From Calycina herbarum (Eukaryota; Ascomycota; Leotiomycetes; Helotiales; Pezizellaceae), in assembly GCA_001414485.1 (NCBI GenBank), contig LLEY01000110.1:1-64000 (forward strand): 64,000 nucleotides of DNA, written 5' to 3'. Below, one piece after another: positions 1 to 12,141 of this stretch. Both the position numbers and the translations under genes were made by a program. The number at the start of each line of letters is the position of its first letter. The first letter of the stretch is position 1. Below the pieces are notes generated by a model, which was not told where the DNA came from, did no database searches, and was given only the letters and a program-made list of their open reading frames with translations.

Positions 1-2550
1 GGTGATTATCCTTGATTGTATTTTGAAGCGTTTTAGCGGGTGCTTGTTTTTTTTCATTTGGGCATGAGGAATGGGGAAGGGTGGTGTTTGGATTAGGGAT
101 GTGAATGAAAGTATTATCAATTTTCCATCTTGCTTGGTGTTTGTGGAGGCTGTGAAAGTAAGCTAGTGAGTGCTGTGGTGTTCGGGGAGGAAAGGGGGGC
201 TTGTTGGAGGTAGGTGGATGAATAGTACTTTGGTGTTGAGGACAGGGGAGGGGAGGGGAGGGGAGGGGAGATTATACAGGCCTTGCGATTGATTATGCGC
301 ATGGTTGTGATTACGATCTTGTGAATGGACGGGTGTGATTGAGCGAGCCTCAAGCCCAGAATGCATACCTTTTTTTATTTCTTTTTTTGGCGGACATTCG
401 CTTTACTGTGATGAGAGGAGTGGAATTTCGAGCGTTCTGAGCTTTCTGAGCTTTTCTCATCCGAATAACTTGATTATCCTAAATTTTCTCGAGTAATATC
501 TTTTTGCGGGTGTAGGTACTGTGGAGGTAGGATTCTCTCTCTTTTCTCTCTCTTCTCTTGTTACTCTTCTTCTTCTTTCACGTATGTACATGAATGGGTG
601 CTTTTTCAGGAACCCTATCCATTCCCTAGGACAGTTGAACTAACTCACTGCAGATAACTTGGGATAGATGGTAGGAGTTAGTCGAATCATTGATTTTAAA
701 TTTTAGGTTTAAGTTCGCTATGTAAACCCTTTTGAAGTGATTATGCTAAATGTGGCTCTTGCGATGGATAACGCATTTGGATGGATGGACAGTGGTTGGA
801 AGTTGGTTGGCTGGTGTTTGTTTAAAAGTGTTAGTTTTTCTTCATTGTATGTTTAGATGAACTGAGATTTGTTCATTTGAGCACTTGTTGTCCACTCGTA
901 TTCCTCAGTCTTGAAGGGTTGATCTCAATGTTAGGCTCTTCAGTGACTTAAAATAACTACTTGTCCATTTCTTCTCCTCGCTTCTGAAGAAGAAGTGAAA
1001 AAGCTCAAGCTCTCCTATCAGTGAATGCATTTTCGAAATAGCTACTTCCCCCCTTCTTATCTTCCAACGCCCTTATCTACCAATCAAAACTTGATCACAC
1101 CATCATTCTACCATAGCTCTTATCTCTTTTACCCCTCTTTCACGTTGGTAATTCACTGTAACTTATTGGTTGCTGTCCACGCTATCATCCAGGTACCACA
1201 GAACGCCACTTTACTGCTTGACTCACTCAAGGCAAGCATGCACGCGACCTAACCAGTCATTGGGTTTTGTAGCCGAACCAGTTATATTGGGACTGAGTTC
1301 GCCTAACCTCCTCACTTCTTGTTGCTTTCAGGGGGAAGGGGAGAGGGGAGTTCAGGAGAGGATGTTGAAGCTGGGAGCTGGAAATGAAGGCTTGAACTTT
1401 TGTCTTTTATTATGTGGCCTCAGAGGAGGTTCACTGGCATAATTCAATGCTGAATCACTGGAGATTAAGTTGGGATTGGTGAATTAGGTGCAAGTGTGGC
1501 CTTGAAGATTTTGGGGAGTTGGGAACGTTCACCTTTCTTGTTTTTGCCAGTTTTGTTGAGCTAGAGAGTTTTTGTTGGGGAAAGGTAGTGTTGAATGGGG
1601 AGACTAGAGCAGTGAATTGAAGAAAATGAGCACTCGTTCTATGTTGAGAGAGGTTGTGGATGTTGTTTCCAAAGATTTGGGAAGCTGGGAATTATTCCTC
1701 CCTCAACCAAAGACACAGTGGCCACTTTGAGAACTTGTAGCCACGATATCGTATCTTTGAAAGCGTTAGGGGTGCCTTAAAGGAGTCCTTGACTAGATCG
1801 GCGCGCATTTGAGGACCTTTTTGGACAGTCAAGAGAGATTTTTGCTGCTGTATCATGAATTTCTAAGGAATAAAATTTGAAATATTTGTCTATGACTGCG
1901 GAGGAGTAACATGAACAACTTCCATCAATCAAAAAGTATTTATTAGCAGCATATGGGTGTTTTTAGGGAGTTGGAAGCTATGCATACCTCATTCAGGACT
2001 GCTCTTTGCAAGAATTAAGAATTTAGCACCCAAAAAGAGAGAGAGACAACAGGGAGTTCAATATTTCACCATTATTAGGGTAACATAAGAGCTCAATGAT
2101 GAGCAAAGGGCCCTTTCAGGTGAATGCAAGAGTAAATATCATAAGCGCATGCATGGTCTAAGGAGTCAATGTTTGTTCTCGCTACGATAGATATTTCACA
2201 TCAAAACTAAGAACTCTAACTATCAACTACCAAATTGCATGCAAAGACCAGTAGATAGATCGAATGATTTGCCAAATAACATGAACAATTCAAAGGTGAT
2301 GCTCTCTTGAAAGGAATACCCATCCAGGTAGCTCAAGATCGAAAAGTCGAGTGGGGGAACGCGGTACCCATCCAGGTTCCTTTGAGGCTCCACCCCAGCT
2401 GACTGGCACAATCACTGCCGCCATCAAGTCGCGACTTTTGAGAAGATAAATACTTCTCTCACAGCCTTGCTTCCTTTCTTCTTTTCAACACTTTTTACAA
2501 ACAACTTTTTCTTGTACAACACCAACAACCACTGCACAAACACCGCAACC
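1..2550. other. Left-edge intergenic region without a recognisable gene
   Basis: No reading frame here looks coding: the short open frames are low in complexity and lack splice-linked partners. The stretch holds a G-rich run (245-268), a pyrimidine-rich tract around 530-575, and the promoter and leader of the gene starting at 2551. The first few hundred bases may be the 3' flank of a gene lying outside the window. Confidence 0.5.
245..268 (+). repeat. Five GGGG runs spaced by single A (G-quadruplex-capable)
   Basis: Runs of four G occur at 245, 250, 255, 260 and 265, each separated by one A. Four or more such runs with one-base loops meet the standard G-quadruplex pattern. It may equally be an expanded GGGGA microsatellite. 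Confidence 0.75.
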
Positions 2551-3988
2551 ATGGCGGGCGAACCGATCACCGCTCGTGCCACAGCAAACCATCCTTCTGA
2601 GGAAGCCGCACCTATGGGTTCTCAAGTTCCTACTGGTGTTGCACTACTCCTTGGGGAGGCAGTTGCGAAGGACAACCTTGGGGAAACAGAGTTCTGCAGC
2701 AACATGACCGACCCCAACAAAGACTTTGCGTTTGGCTTGACGATCCCGATCTGTATTCCAAAGGAAGTCACTACCAAGCGTGACTGGCGCGGAGTCAACA
2801 AGGCTTCTTTGCCCACCTTTCTCAACATGTAAGTCTCTCCACAAACCTCCACATCTTTCCGATCTTTTGGCTAAAACACATTACCAGTATCGGATTACCC
2901 GCAAACATTGTTTCCGCTCTTTCTGGTCACAGTATTGACTACAATATGCTTTTGAGCACCTCAAATGGCACTGGAATTCCTGGTGAAGTTGTCTTGAATA
3001 TCATTGAGAAGACAATCGATCTGGAGCCAACCTCAGTCCTAACTCTGTCGCTCGTTTCAAAGGTATGTTCCATGTTCCCATCCTACAGTGTTTTTTCTTT
3101 CATGCATTCGATCTTTACACTTGAGGTTTGTGTTTGTGGGCTCTGCTAATTATCTGTCTCTAGGGCTTCAAATTTCTTATTGACACCTTCGAAAAGTCGA
3201 TTGTTCAGGCCCTCATCCGCAACCATGACGGGAAGTTGACTTACGCCAATTCCTTGCAGTCCCCCGTTCTCGGAACAGCCACTATCTCGGCTTATGCCAC
3301 CCTTAACGACACAACCAGCTACAAGTGGTACTCGGAGATGCGCGCCCGTGCCGTTATTGTCGAATCCCTCGCTCATCATCAAATCATGCACATGGACATC
3401 GCTCCAGGAAACAACTGGCCAACATTGGAGATTGACAAGCCCGAGTTGTACGACCGCGAGATAGTCTTGAAGAAGAACGGTCTCCTTTTACTTTTCAAGC
3501 TCTCAGACAGCATTGTTGGCTTGGTTGGCACAGATGAGGTCCGCAGTAAGCAGAGCCAATTCTTAGAGAGCCTCTCGGAGACGGAGTTGGCGATTCTCAT
3601 TTCGACTGTTGAGATTCTTGGTGTGGGCTTCAAGAACTGCTTGTCGTTTCAGGCAAAGAAAAACGAAGAGCCAATTGACGACCATACGCTCGCTGAGACG
3701 ACCTGTGTCTTTCAAGATAAAGTACAACGATTTGGCCCCTACTTTGCTTGCGCATACCTGCATGGCACAATGAACGAAGCACGACGACCGGATATCTGGG
3801 TTTGGGAGGAGATCGAGCAGGGAATTGAGGACCTCCGATCCTTCGAGCTGGGTTATGCGATGGCGTATGCCAGTCTCCAGAGTGTTGGATGGAAAGTCTT
3901 CAGTCAAAAGATGGGCTGTATCTTGGCAAACGTTTGGGTTGAGGCAAAGAAGTTGATCGAGGTCGAAATGGCTGGATATAAGCTCTGA
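2551..3988 (+). CDS. F-box-like hypothetical protein
   Basis: I read three exons, 2551-2828, 2888-3062 and 3164-3988, joined by GTAAGT and GTATGT donors and CAG/TAG acceptors. They give 425 aa in one frame. I chose the ATG at 2551 because it sits in a good context (ACCATGG); the open frame extends upstream only through leader sequence. Exons 2-3 carry an F-box-like signature, a G-I-P-G-E-V-V-L-N-I-I stretch followed by a Leu/Ser-rich segment ending L-V-S-K-G-F-K at the exon 2/3 junction. Such motifs bind Skp1 in SCF ubiquitin ligases, but this one is atypical and the 275-residue remainder matches no domain I know. The gene borders the AT-rich desert on its 3' side. The exon structure is well supported; the F-box label is an inference. 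Confidence 0.7.
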
Positions 3989-4689
3989 ACTTGGACTTGG
4001 AAGTCATGGATACCCTCACTTGGTGATTTGGAGACATGACGCTGCTGCTTGGGAGTGATATGAGGATATGGGGGGAGTTAGGATTTTTTCGAGATACCAT
4101 CAAGGTTTGGGCACTTCTGGGAGAAGATGCTTGGGCTTTTTACATTGTACAACAGCTAGATTCATACCCAGGCTTCATTGCCTTGAACCTTGAGCGTTAC
4201 AACAAATACAATTGCAATAAATAATACTGCTGCTGACTTTTGTGACTTGAAAAGGTGATACTTGACTGCTTGGTGATTGTGATATGATACTGTGAATCAG
4301 ATTATAAGGCACATAATTGAGAAATGTGAGGGCTGTGACTGGAGAAATGATGAAGCGCACTGGTAGTAGCTGACTTACTCATATTTCTGCTTGGAAATGC
4401 CCAGGTGTGACATTCCCTCGGAAGGATGTACATTAAGTCCCTGAGAGCCATTTCAAACCTCGGTCTCAGATTATGGATGCCACAGTACCAAGTACAACTT
4501 ATTTCTCTATCTCCTGGCTTCTTTCCCACTCATTTTTATGACATTTTTGTGCTTATTTTATGTATTTCAGAATGTGAGAGGGAGTAAAGCGAAATGAAAC
4601 TTGAGAGTCAATTCACCCTCGCTTATGAAGTCACTTTCACCAAACCCTACCAATTCCCAATACAATCTCAATTAATTCCATTATTCTGA

Positions 4690-5100
4690 AATTTCGGAAA
4701 AAGAAGATTGCATGAAGCTTCTTACCAGACATATACTCTTAAAAGAAATATAAAATATTCAAGAGAGATCTTATCTATCTGGAATTATTTATATTATTTT
4801 AAACTTTTGGAACAATGAAGTTTGATAAAGCTTTTTACTAAATAGAAAATTTCAGAGGGAATCAACAGAAATCTGAACTCCTTTCCTTTCATGAGAGTGC
4901 TCTAAAGTTCTCGAGAAATAAGTTTAGATGAAGTTTGTTACGGAAGTTAAAATTTAGGTGGAAATCGAGAAGAATCTATACTACACTTCTTTATCTTTAG
5001 TATTCTAGCTCTCTCGATAAGTAAAGTTATATAAAGTTTGTAACGGGAGGTGAAAATTTAGTTAGAAGTCAAGAAGAACCTAAACTGTTTAACTTCAATT
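4690..5100. repeat. Degenerate ~105-bp tandem repeat, block 1
   Basis: About four diverged units begin near 4690, 4805, 4910 and 5015. The most constant part is a GAAGTAAAGTTTAATAAAGC-like core followed by TTRTTAC, then a GAAATC..GAATCTAAACTTC-like part and a T-rich tail. Identity between units is moderate and indels are frequent. Confidence 0.65.
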
Positions 5101-5634
5101 TTGATACTGAATCGTATCGGTGATAGTTCGAGACTCGAGACTGCTGCTTTCGCTTTTTAGGTAAGGCTGTGTGACAAATAAGAAGAATACAATTGCTTAT
5201 TCCACTGCTCTTCACAACGTATAGCTTGATAGTATGTATTACATTTCTAAACAATATATTCCTGGGTTAAGTTTTTTTTTTTTTTAGCGATCCCCCCTTC
5301 TCCATCGCAACCACTAAACACTCAACATCCACAATACCAGAAAGAGTTGCCTTCAGATGTTTACGACGGTTTCTACAATGTTACCGCATACAAACTGTGA
5401 CTCAGCAACCTGGCACATACTGTCCGTGGTTCTAGAGTAGTTGTACCACGGCACCCATGAAATTATCGAAGTGAGACTTGCGACGACCACATCACAGTTG
5501 GCATTACAATGACACATCTGATACCCGCAATGACGGCCGATTTGACGTTCTGGATAATACAGACAAGTCCAAGTTCTGCACTTCCTGCAGAGTCTCAGCT
5601 AAAGCCGCAATTGTGGAATTTGAGAACATCTCTC

Positions 5635-6540
5635 GGGAAATGAAGTTATAGGAATTTAGTTACAGAAGGTGATATTTAATTTGAAATCTAGATATGTCTA
5701 AGCTTAGGTTCTTTTATTAAAATACACTAAATTTCCCGAGAAGTAAAGTTTAATAAAGCTTGTTACAGGAGATAAAATTCGGATGGGAATTAAGAGAAAT
5801 CTAAACTTCTTTTGTTCTTTTCTAATATTTAAGGTTTTTAGAAGAAGTAAGATAAACCAAGGTTATTACTTGACAAGTACTCTAAGTGGAAATCTGAACT
5901 TATTTCCTTAAATTCGTTTTTCTAGACGCTTAAAAGAAGTGATATTAAAGGAGGTTTTTGCATACAGTAGTACTTCAAGTAAGATTCAAGTGAGAATCTA
6001 ACTTCTGTCTTTTAAACAAATTATTCTAGAACCTTAGGAGAAGTTAAATTCAACGAGCTTCTTACGTACACAGATAAGTCGAAATCCTTTTTTTTATATA
6101 AAGAAATAAAGATTAAGTTACCTTCTTACTAGAATGTGAAGTCTGGAGATGAGTTATATGAAATCTGATCTTCTTTTGTTTCATTGAAGTACGTTAAAGA
6201 ACTAGAATAACTCAAATTAACCAAGGTGCTTACGTGCTACTGAACTCCACGTGAACCTTTTGAGGAATATTCATGTTATTAAAGTATTCTAGAATTCCGG
6301 GATTAATGAATTTGAGCAAGCTTCTTACGTGCTACTGAAACTCACGAAGACTTTAGAGAGAAGCTACACTTCTCTTCTTTTGATATCTTATTCTTGGGCT
6401 TTAGGAAAATAACGAGGTTTCATTTAAATTGAAGTCTCGAGACTCCACTTAGTGAGAAGCTAAGCTTGTATCGTTTAATCAAGTGTACCAAAGTTCTAGA
6501 AAAATAGTCAAAAAGCGAGCGTCTTACCTGCTTTCAAGTT
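5635..6540. repeat. Degenerate ~105-bp tandem repeat, block 2
   Basis: The block 1 motif resumes, with units starting near 5635, 5735, 5835, 5940, 6045, 6205, 6300, 6400 and 6490. Later units share the variant core GCTTCTTACGTGCTACTGAA and a TTCTAGAA-like boundary. Blocks 1 and 2 are separated by about 530 bp of unrelated sequence that could be an insertion. Confidence 0.65.
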
Positions 6541-6779
6541 TTACAAGGACTTTTAGAAGTACGCATGTGCTTGTTACACAGGTAGTTGCGGACCAGTTGG
6601 CCGTCGTTGATTTCGGAAGAATTACCACGAGTGTGTTGAGCTTGCTGAACACCTTCTCCGCCTTCCTGATTAAGTTACAGTATTGGCACACTCCCAAATA
6701 ATCCATTGTTTAGCAATTAGTATCATCAGGTAGGTGTTTTAAAATATGGAATTTGGTAATTGCTTCATTACGAAGAGTT

Positions 6780-7300
6780 TCGATGCCACACTCCAAGACC
6801 TCTGGTCAACATCTTGTTCTTCGGCCGATTGATGCGCATCGCGTTCAAGGGTAGTGGGGTTGGTCCTTCAGTGCGGATTCACTATTGAATGCGCCGGAGA
6901 CCTTGAGAGCCCTCGTGTACTGACCACAGGCCGTGGTTACATCCATGGGGTCGCCCGAGTTCTTCATGGACACCAACACTTCTAGACAATCATGCCTCGT
7001 CTTGCCCCTGAACTACATCGATAAAAATATCATCAATATCTGAATTGGAAGCAGCTTGCTCTCGACCTTTGGGCCACTGAGCTAAGGAAGGCTTCTGCAG
7101 TAAGGCCCCCAAAGGACCTTTTCCCTTTTTAAAAGGCAGTTTAAGGGAGAGATCTGCGAAATTAATAGCAGCCTGCGAGTACGACTGCGTGCTTTCATTG
7201 GTGGCTGGGGTGTTGCGAAGCGAGCAGGATACTGTAGCTTTGCCTATGAGGATGATATTGCGTCGCATAGAATATCACAATCTCTCACCAAACTCACCCT
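6780..7300 (-). pseudogene. Possible coding relic in the desert
   Basis: This stretch is visibly GC-richer than its surroundings. On the minus strand it reads as a 92-codon frame (7268-6990) rich in Lys, Asp and Gln. Downstream, in a neighbouring frame, a second protein-like stretch of about 40 codons continues to near 6850. No splice pair joins the two frames cleanly, which suggests a frameshifted remnant. I do not recognise the family. It could also be a chance open frame in an insertion. Confidence 0.25.
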
Positions 7301-9736
7301 GGTTCAACTGCTAGTTGTTGTCGGCTACCCCTGGCTACGCTGATAGACGTCAGTCTTTTTGGAAAATAATCTTGAGTTTTTTGGTTCTAAAAAGAGGAAG
7401 TCTTCCTGTCGCCAATTTTCATATTCTTTCGGCAAATTCTTTTCACTTTCACAACTATCTCACTCTTTCCTATTTCTTTCCATTCCGAGTAAATCTGACC
7501 TCACTCAGCTCCTATGACGAAGCTTAGCCTGTTCTCCAAGGATTGCTTTCATCACGGTCGATCATCCTTGGTGCGATCATTGACTTTGCCTTGTCTCATA
7601 TTTTAGTCTAAATTTATATTGGACTTATAGAGAATTAATTAAAATGGTATGATGAAATCCCTTCAGCCACGTGGGTGAATTCAGGTACCCATGGGACGTT
7701 AATTTTCACTTCTTCCCAGCTTTGTAAATGACCAAACACAACCACTTTGCCTTGTGCTGATCATAACAAATTCCAAAACTCTTGATATTGCAAATATGAT
7801 CTGTCAATGAGGTTATTCATTCTGGGCTATTTCATATCCAGACAGCAAAAAGCAAGACTTGGAGGTTCGAGGAGTTCAGAAGGATATGAAGAAGTCTGGC
7901 GGACCAGATATGCGAGACCAAGGGCGTGCAGTACGGTAGTTTCAAAGCAAACAAGTCTTCTAGACAGCCCATAATGTAGTTAATGGGTGGGAATTATTAG
8001 ATAGTTTACTTATGAGATTTCATTTGCTTCCCACTTAGCAATTGTTCATGTGCACAAGCTTACTTCATGAGGCCCCGTTTATCTTCTTCAACATATAAGA
8101 TTTGAATCCGAGTTGTAGAGCCCTGACTTACGCCTGGGAGGACATCCAGCAGCTTTGTTCAACCTTGTCGCCACACTTGCCTAAATCTTCAATTTTGCTG
8201 AGTGGTGGGAGACTCATGTAACCTTCTTCCATGGCAAAAAAAGAAAGGCCGTCTCGAGAGCCTCCCTTTGGTTGTTATGATTGTTTAACGCAATGAAGCT
8301 ACCAAGCAACCATATGACTAGTGAATCCCTTCAACTTACTTCACTTTTGATACATGATAAACTGGGGAGAGCGAGCCGTTCTGGAAAAGAAAATAAAAGA
8401 ACTCAGCTTGATTTTCTCCAAGAATGAGGTGTTAACTTATAATTTCCCTCTTCTAGAACCTTTTTACAGTACTTGATTCACTTAGAGTACTGTATTCGCT
8501 TTGGGATGCAATTTTTACTTTGGTTTGAAACAAACTGAACGTTGGATCTACTATCGGACACTTTGCCTTTCATTCCATCTCTCAACGAACGTTGTTTCTC
8601 AGTCGACCTAGTCAAACGGGAGGATATGGTTGAGAGATTCGACAATAAAACGTCCAGTGCGATGCGCTTCCACCATTTTGGAGCAAAAATGATCTCTTTG
8701 AGTTTAAATATAGCCCGGGCCGAGATTATTACTTTCCGGATATTGATTATTTTCTTGAAGATGTAGAATCTCTGGCTTAAGACGAGCCTTATACACTTTA
8801 GATATCTTTATCGGCCCTAAGACATAGGGAAGCAACTGTTGTTCTACGCTCTTTTGGACTATCGCTAATAGAGGGGATTCTGACATCACACCACTTTCAA
8901 CACGAAGCGAAGAAGACTGTCATCGAATATTAAACAACAAACACATTTAACACTCGCCAAGTTTCCCCTGAAACCTCACCAACTTTCCAATTCATGCATT
9001 GCAACTGCAAATACCGTCACAAGTGAAAAACATTCATACTTCCATGGCAGTGTGTAGTATGTACTATGATCTCCGCAAACTTAGATTGTTTAGTAGCATT
9101 TAATCCTTGAATAAATTGGGACTTGAAAATAAGCAAAAGGACTTACCGATCTATACACACTGCTCTTAAAAAGGTGGCATAAGGCTTTTTGAGCCAAGTG
9201 CTCACTTAGAAAGCCTTACGATAAAGATTAGGATGGTTATTACTCCAGCTCTCTGATTTTTGCAAGTGACTCTATTTACTCTTCTTGATTCACCTAACCC
9301 GTTTGAATAAAGATTTTTGTCAACTTCTGTTTGGATATACCCACAAAGCTCTTATATCTGAGCGATATACAGTGGATGACTTTATTCGAAAAGTCTGTGA
9401 CAATTTAGTTAATCTAATATGATTACTCGTGGTAGTGAAGAAGGATGAACACGGATTATTTTTCTGTCGTTTAGTAAGGATTTAGTTACTCTAAACTTTT
9501 TGAATAATTTTGAAACTTGAACAAATAAACGACAATGTATTCTGTCGTACAATTTCCGAGCCACTTGTGGTTAGTTCTATTGTCGCAAAAGTCCAAATAA
9601 ACTGAAAATAATATTATGAAGTAAGCAATACTGATGTTCAGTAACTATCCTATCACTCTATAAGTACCCGCCTCTCCACAACCCTAGCACGATCTATTCC
9701 CCTAAACACAAGATAAAAAGCAATCAACAGGTATAA

Positions 9737-10714
9737 TTACCAGCCTACAAATCGCTCCCAGTCCTTCAACTCTAGCTTGCCGGTTCTTGAGAGGGCTCCA
9801 CTGAAGATGCTCTCGATAATCTGTCTATGGAAGGGTGTATTACACTTGTCGCTGCAAGCGCCAACAATCACGAGTTTCTCCAAGTTGAGGCATACCATTC
9901 TCATTCCACCTTCTAGAATTGTAATATAAGCGGCGAGTACAGATGGTCGTCCCGGGAAGTTCTTTCGATGGTATATAGCTCTGAGATCCAGATAGAGGGT
10001 CTTTAATTTAGGGAGCGTTGTCCACTATGAGATATTAGTATGCGTAACTACGAGATTGAAAGGTGTTAAACTACTTACGTCCACCATGAGTGGCCAGAAC
10101 CAGTCTAATTGTTTCTTGTCTGAGGTGATGTGAGGATGAACATACAACACTAGGTGTTGGACTGAAGCTCGGAACTCCTCTGGACTATGGGGGCTCTTGA
10201 ATGGCTTAACCCAGTTCTCGGAGTCGGCTGAAGTGTGAGTTTCAGTGAGAGGGGAAGCGAGAGTTGATTCGGGGGCAGCCTCTGCTGGCATATCGATGAA
10301 TCGTAAAAGACGGAGAGCTCTCGGGTCTCGGATATGAGTTGGTGGTTCAGTTCCTTCGGCTGGGATACGTGTTGGCTCCTTGTTAAAAACAAATAAATGA
10401 TGCTTGTAGAAGTTTTTATGGCTCTCCTCGTAATAGACGCGACAGACAGTGTTAAGCCTTACATCTAGAGTGACAGTCGGTGTTGTTTCCATCATGCCAG
10501 CGTGGGTCATTTGTCGACAGACATCGCAGCTCCACTTATCATGGGTTTCTTCGAAAATAAGTTCGAGACACCAGGTAGGTGGTAGTGAGGCTTCTTTTAG
10601 TATCTGAAGCTGTATTTCCATTGGAAGCTTAGGTAGAGGTCTCCCGCTTTGAATAATATTGCCCCCTTGAGAGGTCAATTGCCCTCCAGAAGACGGATCC
10701 ATGGGTTGGGCCAT
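9737..10714 (-). CDS. 2EXR domain protein
   Basis: Two exons, 10714-10079 and 10024-9737, are joined by a GTAAGT donor and a CTAAT branch/ATAG acceptor and give 307 aa. After a Gly/Ser-rich N-terminus, residues 28-45 carry the L-P-K-L-P-M-E-I-Q-L-Q-I-L motif that opens 2EXR domains, a fungus-expanded F-box-like family of unknown biochemical role. Later parts have the V-C-R-x-Y-Y-E-E-S motif and a W-T-T-L-P-K-L-K-T-L-Y-L-D-L stretch, which usually follow in this family. Exon 2 ends with a small Cys-containing tail and TAA. A second 2EXR gene lies at 59419, but the two are not close copies. Confidence 0.8.
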
Positions 10715-12141
10715 GGAGCTTGAAAAGCCCAGACTCGAACTTTGGTTTGCTACTGCTGTACAAACACTAGAGAAGTAGCAGATTGAAGGGATTGTGCGAG
10801 AGGTTGATTGTTGTGTAAGTTTGTGTTAATGACTAGAAAAGAAGGCTGTTGAGTAATATATGTAGATATTTTGGAGCCCCAGCCTCGCGTATGAATCAGC
10901 ATAACTGTGATGAATGGGAGAAAGGAATCTGGAAGGGGCCGGTGAAAAGAAGTTGGTTATTCGCAAATTTTTATTCACTCGAATTTTGTGAAATCTGTCT
11001 CTACAGGCCTCCCCCATGGCAATTGTGGCGTGTGAAACCAAAATTGACTCGCGGAAACACGCGTAATACACACATCGAGAAAATTGAAGAATAGTAATAA
11101 AATGAAGCCGGAATCTAATCAGACTTGTTGACTGAAATGATATCAATCGATATACTTTGTTGCCAAGGTGGTACTAGTAAGAGAGGCAGGATTTTCTCTC
11201 CTGCTCTTGTAAGTAGTTTGTAAAACTTCTCAAACAACGACATCCATTCTCCAAGAAGGTCTAGAAGAATTAGAAACCAACTTCTTACATTCTCCTTCGC
11301 ATACCTAGAGAATGAAAGCCATTGTTCTAGAATATCTGAAGCAATAGTGGAAGGAGGTGTACGAAGAGCAAATCTCGTGATTTTTACCCCCGAACCCAAC
11401 AAATAGAGCAACAAAATGGAATGCTAAAAAACGGGTTAGAAAACTGCCAAACAGAATTATAATAATGGAAGCAACAAGTAAGGTTGTCTCGCATAACCAA
11501 TAAGTTGTTGGTTATTGGCAATAACCAAAGGAAAACGAATATCAATCACAGCTACCAGAAAACCACTCAAACACGGATGCCTTCCGTCAATACTTGAAAA
11601 TCAAGGCAGTGAAGCTTGGGTATAGCATTCGATTCATTATTCAACCTAGCCACAAGTACTTTCAGAGAGATTGTTCAATTGAGAGGCAATATTTGGTGAA
11701 GGGTGATCAATATACCAGAATCGGGTATAAGCTGTCCTCTCCTGCTGCTCTGTCAAACTCCCCTAGTCGCTCCAGTGCACGTATTTTGTTGAATGATGTT
11801 TGGAGCTAGGTTTATTGAGTGAGGGAGACTTGTATTTTTACGGCAAGTTGAGCTAGTCACGTGTATTTCAGCCTGAGGCCTGTACCTGGCCTCCAATTTT
11901 GTCGCGAAACCAAAGACGCGCGCAGACTATTGAGTTAGGGAAAAATAACTACACCAACAGAAATCTTCTAGCGCGAAATACGCTCCCACTAGCGCATAAG
12001 AATTGGAAAGAAGAGCATGCGACAAGGACTTTACTGAAGCTTGAGCTTTTGCAGTGCACGATTGCGCGCATCCCCCTCCCAGCATCCCTTCATCAAGCCG
12101 AACCATCACCATTTCGGATATGATATACGCCCACTGTCACA
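10715..12141. other. Intergenic region between divergent genes
   Basis: Divergent promoter space for the 2EXR gene and the SNF5-family gene. A near-perfect palindrome, TTGGTTATTG and CAATAACCAA around a single G, lies at 11508-11528. A 99-codon minus-strand frame (11414-11115) has no coding character that I trust. Confidence 0.45.

Larger units (their letters stand above)
3989..9736. other. AT-rich gene desert
   Basis: About 5.7 kb without a convincing gene. It holds two blocks of a degenerate tandem repeat (4690-5100 and 5635-6540), a GC-richer island around 6780-7300 that may be a gene relic, and a hairpin with arms near 9180-9188 and 9210-9218. Short open frames scattered through it look random. 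The low GC and heavy decay fit old repetitive DNA mutated by a RIP-like process, but I did not compute dinucleotide indices. Confidence 0.6.

Noticed and set aside
1025..1442. Two overlapping plus-strand frames of 75 and 90 codons
   Set aside because: Low-complexity content, no splice partners and no recognisable motif; typical of noncoding leader sequence.
11115..11414. 99-codon minus-strand frame rich in Leu
   Set aside because: No good start context or domain, and it lies in a low-complexity intergenic region. Probably chance.
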